Positions 17,801 to 26,600 of a DNA stretch of 64,000 nucleotides are shown here, piece by piece. Source of the DNA: CAINVV01 sp037140615 (lineage in GTDB: Bacteria > Bacteroidota > Bacteroidia > Bacteroidales > Prolixibacteraceae). Numbering within the stretch: the first letter of the stretch is position 1; every line of letters begins with the position of its first letter. The notes beneath the pieces are model-generated. The model saw nothing but the letters and a program-made list of their open reading frames with translations, made no database searches and was not told the origin of the DNA. The stretch is from contig JBAXED010000004.1 in the NCBI GenBank assembly GCA_037140615.1, forward strand, positions 1 through 64,000, given 5' to 3'. The position numbers and the translations under genes are program-made.

Positions 17801-19296
17801 ATGAGCTAAAAGGCGCCCACAAACTGATTGTTCAGTGTTCAGACTGTCACAAAGGGAATGTTACAACTGCCGCCTTAACCTGCGTTGGATGCCATCAGGC
17901 CAAATATGATGCAGCATTGAATCACAAAGCACAGGGATACCCCACAGATTGCTCCATGTGCCACACCCAGAGCAACTGGTTGGAGAACAGTTTTAATCAT
18001 GCCACAACGGCCTTCCCATTGACTGGGGCTCATACAACAGTTTTATGCTCAAAATGTCATATTGTTGGCTTCAAAGGGACGTCGACAGTTTGTAGTAGCT
18101 GCCATTTGCCGGTATATACGAGCTCTCAATTGCCTGGTCACGTGGCTGCAGGTATACCAAAGGAGTGTGCGACCTGCCATACCACAGCAGTATGGAAACC
18201 TTCTACCTTCAACCATACTACTACTGGTTATGAGCTAAAAGGCGCCCACAAACTGATTGTTCAGTGTTCAGACTGTCACAAAGGGAATGTTACAACTGCC
18301 GCCTTAACCTGCGTTGGATGCCATCAGGCCAAATATGATGCAGCATTGAATCACAAAGCACAGGGATACCCCACAGATTGCTCCATGTGCCACACCCAGA
18401 GCAACTGGTTGGAGAACAGTTTTAATCATGCCACAACGGCCTTCCCATTGACTGGGGCTCATACAACAGTTTTATGCTCAAAATGTCATATTGTTGGCTT
18501 CAAAGGGACGTCGACAGTTTGTAGTAGCTGCCATTTGCCGGTATATACGAGCTCTCAATTGCCTGGTCACGTGGCTGCAGGTATACCAAAGGAGTGTGCA
18601 TCCTGCCATACCACAGCAGTATGGAAACCGTCTACATTCAATCATACAACCACAGGTTATGAACTGAAAGGTGCACATAAACTAATAGTTCAGTGTTCAC
18701 AATGCCACAAGGGAAATGTCACTTCTGCAGCTCTAACTTGCATTGGCTGTCATCAGACAAATTATGATACAGCTCTGAACCATAAAGCACAGGGATACCC
18801 CACAGATTGTGCCATGTGCCACACTCAGAACAACTGGTTGGAAAATAGTTTCAATCATGCCACAACAGCCTTCCCATTGACTGGAGCTCATACAACAGTT
18901 TTATGCTCAAAATGTCATACAACAAGTTTTAAGGGGACTTCTACGCTATGTTTCACATGTCATGCAGTGAAATACAATGCATCGACAAATCCGAACCATC
19001 TTGGCGCTAAGTTTCCTACAAATTGCGAAATCTGTCATTCTACCAAGGCATGGACTCCTTCAACCTACAACCATGATGCTCAGTATTTCCCAATAAACAG
19101 TGGGCGGCACAAGGGAGCATGGACGCTATGCACCGAATGTCATACGGTTCCTACTAATTATGCTACATTTAGTTGTATTGTTTGCCATACACATAGCAAT
19201 AAGACAACAGTAGATGGAAATCATAAAGGCGTTAAAAATTATGCCTATACCGGTACATCCTGCTATACATGCCATCCCCGGGGAACTACTAACTAA
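14845..19296 (+). CDS. Giant 61-heme c-type cytochrome with tandem six-heme repeats
   Basis: A 1483-residue exported protein with 61 CxxCH heme-attachment motifs, about one per 24 residues. Residues 1-20 are a Sec signal peptide, hemes 1-9 lie at 31-249, hemes 10-57 form eight consecutive units of exactly 143 residues (250-1393), and hemes 58-61 lie in the last 90 residues. A unit is itself two related three-heme halves (71+72) containing F-N-H..T....L.G.A/S-H..V.C..CH. Each unit has six extra His outside CxxCH, matching one distal ligand per heme (bis-His). No membrane anchor, lipobox or T9SS C-terminal domain is seen, so the default location is periplasmic. The role is inferred as electron storage or long-range conduction. 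Confidence 0.9.
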   Translation: MRYLSLTIVVLIMALIVHGQTSPHGKSFQIDCAQCHTSTNWKVNPTAIQFNHDITNFKLVGQHLIVNCKDCHLVLTFKDGRSNCLDCHADAHNQSLGKDCGKCHTPKSWIISDVTAMHQKTRFPLLGAHRTVTCSECHKSASKYQYEPLGIECVNCHNTDFQKTTTPNHVTNKYSTFCLECHNENSNSWRTTLTSHESFPLTGGHKVGCGLCHTTGHYAKIPTDCNNCHNKQYIASQIPKHQSAGIPVKCETCHNTSTWKPSSFNHLATGFELKGSHKNVVQCSDCHKGNLTSAKQTCISCHQVQYDKAPNHKTVNYPLDCTQCHTQINWVDNTFNHSATNYPLTGAHQKVKCGDCHLTTLKGTPTVCGSCHLATYNNSQVPAHASAGIPKECATCHTTAAWKPSGFNHTTTGYELKGAHKLLVQCSLCHKGNVTSAPQTCVGCHQAKYEVAPNHKTLGYPTDCIMCHTQNNWLENSFNHATTAFPLTGSHASVQCSKCHVVSFKGTSAICSSCHLPAYISSKLPDHVAAAIPKECATCHTTVSWKPSSFNHATTGYELKGAHTSIVQCSQCHKGIVTSAPQTCLACHQTKYDAAPNHKVNGFPTDCAMCHTQNNWLENSFNHSTTAFPLTGAHTNVICSKCHTVGFKGTSAVCSNCHMPVYTSSQIPTHVAAGIPKECASCHTTASWKPSVFNHTTTGYELKGAHKSVVQCSQCHIGNVTTAPQVCVGCHQVQYNVAPGHTKYGFSTDCAKCHTQDNWLSAIFDHAVTNFPLTGAHSKVICASCHANGYTGTSTVCSSCHLPAFNSSQNPGHVAAGIPKECATCHTIVSWKPSSFNHTTTGYELKGAHKLIVQCSQCHKGNVTSAPQVCIGCHQAQYDVAPSHKSSGFSTDCAKCHSQDNWLSANFDHSTTNFPLTGAHTKVLCATCHVKGYAGTSTACSSCHLPVYTSSQLPGHVAAGIPKECATCHTTAVWKPSTFNHTTTGYELKGAHKLIVQCSDCHKGNVTTAALTCVGCHQAKYDAALNHKAQGYPTDCSMCHTQSNWLENSFNHATTAFPLTGAHTTVLCSKCHIVGFKGTSTVCSSCHLPVYTSSQLPGHVAAGIPKECATCHTTAVWKPSTFNHTTTGYELKGAHKLIVQCSDCHKGNVTTAALTCVGCHQAKYDAALNHKAQGYPTDCSMCHTQSNWLENSFNHATTAFPLTGAHTTVLCSKCHIVGFKGTSTVCSSCHLPVYTSSQLPGHVAAGIPKECASCHTTAVWKPSTFNHTTTGYELKGAHKLIVQCSQCHKGNVTSAALTCIGCHQTNYDTALNHKAQGYPTDCAMCHTQNNWLENSFNHATTAFPLTGAHTTVLCSKCHTTSFKGTSTLCFTCHAVKYNASTNPNHLGAKFPTNCEICHSTKAWTPSTYNHDAQYFPINSGRHKGAWTLCTECHTVPTNYATFSCIVCHTHSNKTTVDGNHKGVKNYAYTGTSCYTCHPRGTTN
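15592..19023 (+). repeat. Eight tandem 429-bp coding repeats (six hemes each)
   Basis: The units start at 15592, 16021, 16450, 16879, 17308, 17737, 18166 and 18595. All are 429 bp, as shown by CxxCH spacing and by residues 250 to 1394 spanning exactly 8 x 143. Divergence between units is high except for units 6 and 7. Confidence 0.92.
17737..18594 (+). repeat. Identical tandem pair of 429-bp units (6 and 7)
   Basis: Reading base by base, 17737-18165 and 18166-18594 show no difference. The identity continues outward: 17702-18170 equals 18131-18599, 469 bases at an offset of 429. This indicates a very recent unequal exchange. Confidence 0.88.
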
Positions 19297-19778
19297 ATTA
19301 GAAAAGGGCAAATTTTCAATCTGAAATTTTCTAGTAAAAATTTGAGTTGCGTAGATCAAAAAGCTTTTTGATAGTCTGATTTCGTTGAAAAATTAATTGG
19401 AATCATTACAAATATAAATAATGAGATAATTTATATTTAAAATAAATTGGTTAAAATGCATTTAATTATATCTAGATGGATAGTGATTATCTATAATAAA
19501 ATCAGATACATAGCAATATTATTTATTTGACCGTATATAAAAAAGATTTTAAAAATTTAAAAATTTTGATTTTTCAAATTAAATCAAAAAGTAACCCAGC
19601 AACCCGATTAGTTTAAAAAATTTCCTTCATGTGCTTCATAATGTTAGTTTTACACTTGATTCTTAACATGTGATTTGGAACATAAGAGTTGAACAAAAGT
19701 GTTGTGTTAAAAAAAAAGAATAACTTCACTTTACAAGTTACAGGTAGAAAGAATGTTAACAATCCCTTATTTGTTGCC
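19297..19778. other. AT-rich spacer before the electron-transfer operon
   Basis: About 480 bases if the next gene starts at 19779. It holds the second copy of the upstream element (19392-19480). I see no convincing terminator after the 61-heme gene and no separate gene. An open frame from TTG 19689 is the upstream extension of the next gene. Confidence 0.5.
19392..19480 (+). promoter_or_regulatory. Conserved upstream element, copy 2
   Basis: It begins ATTAATTGGAATCATTACAA, then ATTTATATTTAAAATAAATT, then a TTAATTATAT stretch. These occur in the same order as upstream of the 61-heme gene at 14564. Confidence 0.45.
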
Positions 19779-20639
19779 ATGAAATTAAAAGATTCTACGA
19801 TACATCAGATTGTCATTTCAGCATTAGTTGCCATAGTTGCCGGCATAGTTATAGTATTGTTATACATTGGCTATAGCTATTATTCAATTCCTATCGAAGA
19901 GAGACACTTTCATCCACTAAATCAATCATTTAAAGCTAGCGGTATTGTTGGACATGGCTTAGGCATTGTTGGTTCTGTCCTGATCTTGGTCGGTGTATTC
20001 ACCTATATTATCAGAAAGCGATTTCATCAATTTTCACGGATAGGCATTTTGAAGCATTGGCTGGAGTTCCATATATTCCTCTGCACGCTAGGGCCATTCT
20101 TGATTCTATTTCATACCACTTTTAAATTTGGAGGAATTGTTGCAGTAAGTTTCTGGAGTATGGTGGTTGTTTTTCTTAGTGGAATTATAGGAAGATATAT
20201 TTATCTCCAAATTCCAAGATCAATTGAAGGGCAAGAACTCACACTTCTTGAACTTGAAGATCAGAAGATTGAAATGAACAAACAATTAAGGCAGTCTGTT
20301 ACATTGGACGAAAGTATTTATGAGCTTATAAATGTAACACCCAATAAATCAAAAGGCAATAGTAATTTTTTTGGAAGAAGTAAAGAGGAGCGAATGGCCT
20401 TTGGACAATTGAGAAGGGATTTGAAAATCCAAAAGCTTCCCACCAAAAAGGCAAGGGAAATAATTAGAATTTTTAAAAGTCAGTTGAGGCTTAAAAAGCG
20501 AATTGAGCGTTTGGTAACCATGCAAAAGCTTTTTTCCTACTGGCATGTGGCTCATTTACCATTTGCTTTAATCATGCTGGTGGTTATGATTATTCATGTT
20601 GTAGTCGCAGTTACTTTTGGTTATAAATGGATTTTTTAA
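19779..20639 (+). CDS. Membrane protein resembling a b-type cytochrome subunit
   Basis: A 286-residue inner-membrane protein if read from ATG 19779. A TTG at 19689 would add 30 polar residues and is less likely. Hydrophobic helices are at about 9-32, 55-77, 92-112, 118-142 and 258-280, with a charged cytoplasmic-type loop of ~110 residues between helices 4 and 5. Histidines fall inside or at the edges of helices: H59 (VGHGLG), H98 and H112 (helix 3), and H258, H261 and H274 (helix 5), as in diheme b-type cytochromes. I cannot assign a named family. It sits directly before the Fe-S/FAD protein and a 20-heme cytochrome, so it is a good candidate for passing electrons across the membrane. Confidence 0.68.
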   Translation: MKLKDSTIHQIVISALVAIVAGIVIVLLYIGYSYYSIPIEERHFHPLNQSFKASGIVGHGLGIVGSVLILVGVFTYIIRKRFHQFSRIGILKHWLEFHIFLCTLGPFLILFHTTFKFGGIVAVSFWSMVVVFLSGIIGRYIYLQIPRSIEGQELTLLELEDQKIEMNKQLRQSVTLDESIYELINVTPNKSKGNSNFFGRSKEERMAFGQLRRDLKIQKLPTKKAREIIRIFKSQLRLKKRIERLVTMQKLFSYWHVAHLPFALIMLVVMIIHVVVAVTFGYKWIF

Positions 20640-20641
20640 TT

Positions 20642-21979
20642 ATGGAAGTACTAATAGAAAATTTGGTCATTTATTCTCTGGTTGCAATATTTATTGTAGC
20701 TATTATTATGATTTATATTCTCAAGGGAAAGAGGGAATCACGCGTTGTGGAAGCCAAAATTGCCATTGCAATTGAGGAGGGAATACATGAACCGGTCACA
20801 TTGCATCCTGTGATTGATGTAAACAGCTGCATCAAAAGTGGAGCCTGCATTACCGCATGTCACGAAAAGGATATAATTGGGATAAAAGATGGAAAGGCGA
20901 CTATTATCAATGCTTCTCATTGCATTGGACATGGAGCTTGCTTTCATGCTTGTCCGGTTCAGGCTATCTCACTTTTTATTGGTACTGAAAAGAGAGGCGT
21001 TGAATTGCCACACGTCGATCAAACATTTGAATCAAATGTTCCTGGAGTATATATTGCCGGGGAGATGGGAGGAATGGGTCTAATAAGGAATTCAGTAGAA
21101 CAGGGCAAGCAGGCAGTTGAGAACCTGATGAAAAAAATTGATAAAACAGTTGATGCTCAATATGATTTGCTAATTGTTGGTGGTGGGCCTGCCGGTGTAT
21201 CTGCCTCCCTTGCGGCAAAGAAAAATAAGCTCAACGCATTGACTCTTGAGCAGAATAGCCTGGGTGGAACAGTCTTTACTTTTCCACGAGCGAAAATTGT
21301 CATGACATCAGCCATGGATTTACCCCTGCATGGTAAAGTTAAATTTAGTGAAACCAGTAAATCAGAGCTTCTGAATCTTTGGACAACAGTGTTGACGAAT
21401 AATGATATCGATCTTCGTGAGAACGCTAAAGTTGAGTCTATTACCCCAATTGATAATTATTTTTTGACAAAAACGCTGGATGGTCAGGAGTTTACCTCTC
21501 GCAAAATTTTGCTTGCCATTGGAAGAAGAGGTTCTCCCCGCAAGTTGAATGTTAAAGGAGAAGAGAGTATGAAAGTGGCTTATCGGCTGCTGGAACCGGA
21601 ACTTATAATAGGGAAAAGAGTTTTGGTTGTTGGAGGAGGAGATTCAGCGATCGAATCTGCCTTGCTTCTAACTGACGAAAATGAAGTAACGCTTTCTTAC
21701 AGAAGCGATGCATTTGGACGAATTAAGCCAAAAAACAATGAAAAGATCAGAGAAGCGATTGCAAATAAAACTGTAAATATGCTCTTTAATTCAAATGTGA
21801 CATCCATTGAGGACCATCAGGTTAAATTATTTTTGTCGGATATTAAGGAAGAGGTTGTTCTCGAAAATGACCTTGTTTACATTTTTGCCGGAGGAGAACT
21901 GCCAACTCAGTTTCTAGAGAAAATAGGCATTAAAATCACCAAAAAATTTGGAGAAGCAATTCTTAAGCACGAAAAGTAG
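20642..21979 (+). CDS. Membrane-anchored Fe-S/FAD pyridine-nucleotide oxidoreductase
   Basis: A 445-residue protein from ATG 20642, two bases after the previous stop; ATG 20627 would overlap and add five residues. One N-terminal membrane helix (about 3-27) precedes a ferredoxin-like domain with Cys 63, 69, 73 and 94, 100, 104. The second Cys of each canonical CxxCxxC is Ser or His. A segment VPGVYIAGEMGGMG (132-146) followed by VEQGKQAVENL, normally near the C-terminus of thioredoxin-reductase-type flavoproteins, comes before the FAD motif VGGGPAG (179-185). The NAD(P) motif VVGGGDSAIE lies near 330. No CxxC disulfide site exists, so it is not a thioredoxin reductase. It probably moves electrons between NAD(P)H and the membrane cytochrome. 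Confidence 0.82.
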   Translation: MEVLIENLVIYSLVAIFIVAIIMIYILKGKRESRVVEAKIAIAIEEGIHEPVTLHPVIDVNSCIKSGACITACHEKDIIGIKDGKATIINASHCIGHGACFHACPVQAISLFIGTEKRGVELPHVDQTFESNVPGVYIAGEMGGMGLIRNSVEQGKQAVENLMKKIDKTVDAQYDLLIVGGGPAGVSASLAAKKNKLNALTLEQNSLGGTVFTFPRAKIVMTSAMDLPLHGKVKFSETSKSELLNLWTTVLTNNDIDLRENAKVESITPIDNYFLTKTLDGQEFTSRKILLAIGRRGSPRKLNVKGEESMKVAYRLLEPELIIGKRVLVVGGGDSAIESALLLTDENEVTLSYRSDAFGRIKPKNNEKIREAIANKTVNMLFNSNVTSIEDHQVKLFLSDIKEEVVLENDLVYIFAGGELPTQFLEKIGIKITKKFGEAILKHEK

Positions 21980-22011
21980 TTTTATTGGAAATTGATTTTA
22001 ATAAAGCGGAA

Positions 22012-23607
22012 ATGAGATTTGTATTTAGAATAGTATTTATTATTTGCATCCTGTCAATTTCTTTGCCTGGGAAATCTCAAATTTCGCCTGGAGAACTTTC
22101 AAAAGTTCACGCTCACCTGGAAGGAATGTCTAATTGCACCCAATGTCATACTTTGGGAGCGAAAGTATCAAACGAAAAATGTTTGGACTGCCACAAGGAG
22201 GTCAAGAAACGACTGAATGAAACCAGGGGTTATCATGCTTCATCAAAGGTCAAAAGCAAAGAATGTATTATTTGCCATAGTGAGCATTATGGTCGGAATT
22301 ATGACATTGTCCACTTGATTAAGGATAAGTTTGACCATAATGAAACCGGGTATAAGCTGGAAGGAAAGCATGCAAAGAAAGAGTGCGCTGATTGTCACAA
22401 GATTGCAAATATCTCTGATCCTCAATTAAAGAACAAACATGAGACTTTTCTGGGATTGAGCGAGTCATGCCTTCCTTGTCATGAAGATTTTCACCAGAAG
22501 ACCCTGCCAGTAAACTGCTTAAATTGTCACAATTACGATGCTTTTAAACCTGCCACTAAATTTGATCATGCTAAAACAAAATATCAATTAAAAGGCAAGC
22601 ATATTGATGTAGCTTGTGAAAAATGCCACCCGAAAAGTTCCCGGAATGGAAAAAATTTCCAGCAATTTTCAGGGTTGCAATTTCAAAATTGTGTAGCTTG
22701 TCATAAGGATCCCCACGAAAATAAATTTGGTCAGAATTGCATGCAATGTCATGTGGAGGAGTCGTTTAAGTCTGTAAAAAGCATAGGGCAGTTTGATCAT
22801 AGCAAGACTGGATTTGAATTGATTGGTAAGCACATTCAGGTGGCCTGTAAGACATGCCACAAAACCAATCTTACGGCTGCGATTAAACATGAGAAATGCA
22901 CAGATTGCCACAAGGACTATCATAAGAATCAATTTAGCAAGGCCGGTAAATCGCCGGATTGTTCTGAATGTCATGATGTAACTGGGTTTGTTCAGTTTTC
23001 TTATTCGGTTGAGAAGCATAATCTTTCTAAATTTAAGCTCGAAGGAGCACACCTTGCTATTCCTTGCCTCGACTGCCATAAGAAAGAGAAAGAGTGGAAT
23101 TTCAAAAATATTGGAGAAAGATGCGTGGATTGTCACAAGGACATTCACAAAGACCTGATTGATACAAAATATTATCCAGTTCAAAAATGTGAAAATTGCC
23201 ATCAAGTGTTGGCTTGGAATGAAATTAAGTTTGACCACAAACTAACATCTTTTGACCTTCAAGGTAAACATGCGGCCACTTCTTGCAGGAAATGCCATTT
23301 TGATGAAAAAATCAACAAGGGAATGAGTCAAAAATTTAAAGGCTTTGATGGGAATTGCGAAAGTTGTCATACGGATGTGCATCGCGCTCAATTTAGCAAG
23401 AACAACGAGATTGTTTGTTTGAAGTGTCATGGTTTTAACAACTGGAAGCCAGAAAAATTCAACCACAATACAACCAGGTTTAAATTGGATGGAGGTCATA
23501 AAGATGTAGCTTGTGCCAAATGCCACAAACTGCTGACAGAAGGGAATAATACGTACATTAATTACAAATTTAAAGACATATTATGCGCTACTTGTCACTT
23601 ACAATAG
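22012..23607 (+). CDS. 20-heme c-type cytochrome
   Basis: A 531-residue exported multiheme protein from ATG 22012. The TTG at 21985 would place nine polar residues before the signal peptide, so I reject it. A Sec signal of ~22 residues ends SLPGKSQ. I count 20 CxxCH motifs and at least 24 other histidines, many in FDH..T.....G.H modules that match those of the giant cytochromes and others in CHKDxH. It is 32 bases from the flavoprotein gene. Its last 25 bases overlap the start of the 49-heme gene in another frame, so its final heme motif CATCH and the next signal peptide share DNA. It is likely the periplasmic link between the membrane module and the giant cytochromes. Confidence 0.9.
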   Translation: MRFVFRIVFIICILSISLPGKSQISPGELSKVHAHLEGMSNCTQCHTLGAKVSNEKCLDCHKEVKKRLNETRGYHASSKVKSKECIICHSEHYGRNYDIVHLIKDKFDHNETGYKLEGKHAKKECADCHKIANISDPQLKNKHETFLGLSESCLPCHEDFHQKTLPVNCLNCHNYDAFKPATKFDHAKTKYQLKGKHIDVACEKCHPKSSRNGKNFQQFSGLQFQNCVACHKDPHENKFGQNCMQCHVEESFKSVKSIGQFDHSKTGFELIGKHIQVACKTCHKTNLTAAIKHEKCTDCHKDYHKNQFSKAGKSPDCSECHDVTGFVQFSYSVEKHNLSKFKLEGAHLAIPCLDCHKKEKEWNFKNIGERCVDCHKDIHKDLIDTKYYPVQKCENCHQVLAWNEIKFDHKLTSFDLQGKHAATSCRKCHFDEKINKGMSQKFKGFDGNCESCHTDVHRAQFSKNNEIVCLKCHGFNNWKPEKFNHNTTRFKLDGGHKDVACAKCHKLLTEGNNTYINYKFKDILCATCHLQ

Positions 23608-26600
23608 TCGTCGTGTTGATGGCTTTAAATGTTTTGGGACAGACTTCCCCGCATGGGAAGGCATTCCAGATCGATTGTGCACAATGCCATACTTCCACCA
23701 ACTGGAAGGTAAATCCTACGGCAATTCAGTTCAACCATGACAATACCAATTTCAAGTTGGTTGGTCAGCATTTGGTTGTCAATTGCAAGGATTGTCACTT
23801 GTCCCTTACCTTCAAGGATGGGAGAAGAAACTGTATTGATTGTCATACAGATGCCCACAACCAGTCATTGGGTAAAGATTGCGAAAAGTGTCATATGCCG
23901 AAATCCTGGATCATCAGTGATGTAACAGCCATGCATCAAAAAAACAGATTTCCACTTTTAGGTGCACATAGGACAGTAAATTGCAGTTCATGCCATAAGT
24001 CGGCGTCACAATTTCTATTTGAGCCTCTTGGAATAGAATGTGTCAACTGTCATAACACAGATTTTCTGAAAACAACAACCCCAAATCACGTAACGAATAA
24101 ATATTCAACATTTTGTCTGGAGTGCCACAACGAAAATTCAAATAGCTGGCGCACAACTCTAACAAGCCATGAATCGTTCCCTCTAACAGGTGGTCACAAC
24201 GTTGGATGCGGCTTATGCCATACGACAGGTCACTACACCAAAATCCCTACTGATTGTAATAATTGTCACAATAAGCAATATATAGCATCACAAATACCCA
24301 AGCATCAGGCTGCGGGTATACCTGTTAAATGTGAAACCTGCCATAATACTTCTAGCTGGAAACCATCCAGTTTCAACCATCTTTCGACTGGTTTCGAATT
24401 AAAAGGATCACATAAAAATGTTGTACAGTGTTCTGACTGCCACAAGGGTAATTTGACAAGTGCAAAGCAAACCTGCCTAAGCTGTCATCAGGTTCAATAT
24501 GACAAAGCTCCCAACCACAAAGCAGTAAACTATCCGGTTGACTGTACTCAATGTCATTCCCAAATTAATTGGATAGATAATACTTTTAACCATTCTGCTA
24601 CAAGCTATCCACTAACAGGAGCTCATAAAGTAGTGAAATGCGGTGATTGCCATTTGACCGCATTGAAAGGAACGCCTACAGTTTGTAGTGGCTGCCACCT
24701 TTCCACTTATACCAACTCACAGGTGCCAGCTCATGCTTCTGCAGGAATTTCCAAGGATTGTGCAACCTGTCACACCACAGTAGCATGGAAACCTTCCGGT
24801 TTTAACCATACAACCACAGGTTATGAATTGAAAGGTGCGCACAAATTACTGGTGCAGTGTTCATTGTGTCACAAGGGAAATGTTACTTCAGCACCACAAA
24901 CCTGTGTCGGATGTCATCAGGCTAAATATGATGTAGCCCCTAACCACAAAGCTCAGGGCTATCCAACAGATTGTATCATGTGTCATACACAGAACAATTG
25001 GCTGGAAAATAGCTTTAACCATGCCACAACAGCCTTTCCCTTAACCGGATCTCATATTTCAGTTGATTGTTCGAAATGTCATACTGTTGGTTTTAAAGGA
25101 ACACCAGTGGTTTGCAGCAGCTGCCATTTGCCGGCATATACCAGTTCCATGTTACCTGACCACGTGGCGGCCGGAATACCCAAAGAGTGTGCAACTTGTC
25201 ATACAACGGTTTCCTGGAAACCTGCATCTTTTAATCATACCACAACAGGCTATGAGCTGAAAGGGGCGCATAAAAGCGTCGTTCAGTGTTCAGTGTGCCA
25301 CAAAGGAAACCTGACTTCAACACCTCAGACTTGTATATCATGTCATCAGGCACAGTACGATGTTGCGCCTGCGCATAAGAAAAGCGGATTTTCAACTGAT
25401 TGTGCCACATGCCATACACAAGACAACTGGTTATCCACTACTTTTGATCACTCAACTACAACTTTTCCTTTGACTGGAGCTCATACCAAGGTTGTTTGTT
25501 CTTTATGCCATGCCAATGGATATGCAGGAACTTCAACAGTATGCAGTAGCTGCCATTTACCTGTATATACCAGTTCTCAAACGCCTGGTCACGTTGCAGC
25601 AGGTGTCCCAAAAGAGTGTGCTACCTGCCATACCACAATTTCCTGGAAACCATCTTCGTTTAACCACTCAACCACCGGTTATGAGTTAAAAGGGGCTCAT
25701 AAACTAATTATTCAGTGTTCACTTTGTCATTTAGGAAATGTAACATCCGCTCCACAGGTATGTATTGGATGCCATCAGGCACAATACGATGTTGCACCAT
25801 CACACAAAGCAAGCGGATTTTCAACAGATTGCACCAAATGCCATTCACAGGACAATTGGCTTTCCGCCAATTTTGACCATTCAACAACTACATTTCCTCT
25901 TACCGGAGCTCATGCCAAGGTTCTCTGTACTACTTGCCATATCAATGGTTATGCCGGTACTTCAACCGCATGCAGTAGTTGCCATTTGCCGGTTTATACG
26001 AGTTCTCAATTGCCAGGTCACGTTGCTGCGGGGATACCAAAGGAGTGCGCAACCTGCCACACCACCGTCGTATGGAAACCTTCTACTTTCAACCATACCG
26101 CCACAGGATTTGAACTCAAAGGAGCGCATAAGCTTATAGTTCAATGTTCAGATTGTCATAAAGGAAATCTCACCTCCGCATCTTTGAGCTGTATTGGATG
26201 CCATCAGGCTAAATATGATGCAGCACCAAATCATAAAGCACAGGGATATCCAACAGACTGTACAATCTGCCACACCATGAACAACTGGCTGGAGAACAGC
26301 TTCAATCATGCAACAACAGCCTTCCCATTGACTGGAGCTCATACCACTGTTTTATGTTCCAAATGTCATACCGTTGGTTTCAAAGGCACTCCGACAGCAT
26401 GCAATAGTTGCCATTTACCGGTTTATACGAGTTCGCAATTACCTGGCCACGCTGCCGCTGGAATACCTACTGATTGTGCAACCTGTCATACAACAGCTGT
26501 ATGGAAACCATCTACATTCAACCATACTACCACCGGATACCAACTACTAGGTGCGCATAAGCTTTTAGTCCAATGTTCAGATTGCCACAAAGGAAATGTC

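Noticed and set aside
20642..21979. Thioredoxin reductase
   Set aside because: The flavoprotein domain has no CxxC active site; all cysteines lie in the N-terminal Fe-S region.
21985..22011. TTG start for the 20-heme cytochrome
   Set aside because: It would put nine charged residues before an otherwise normal signal peptide that begins at ATG 22012.
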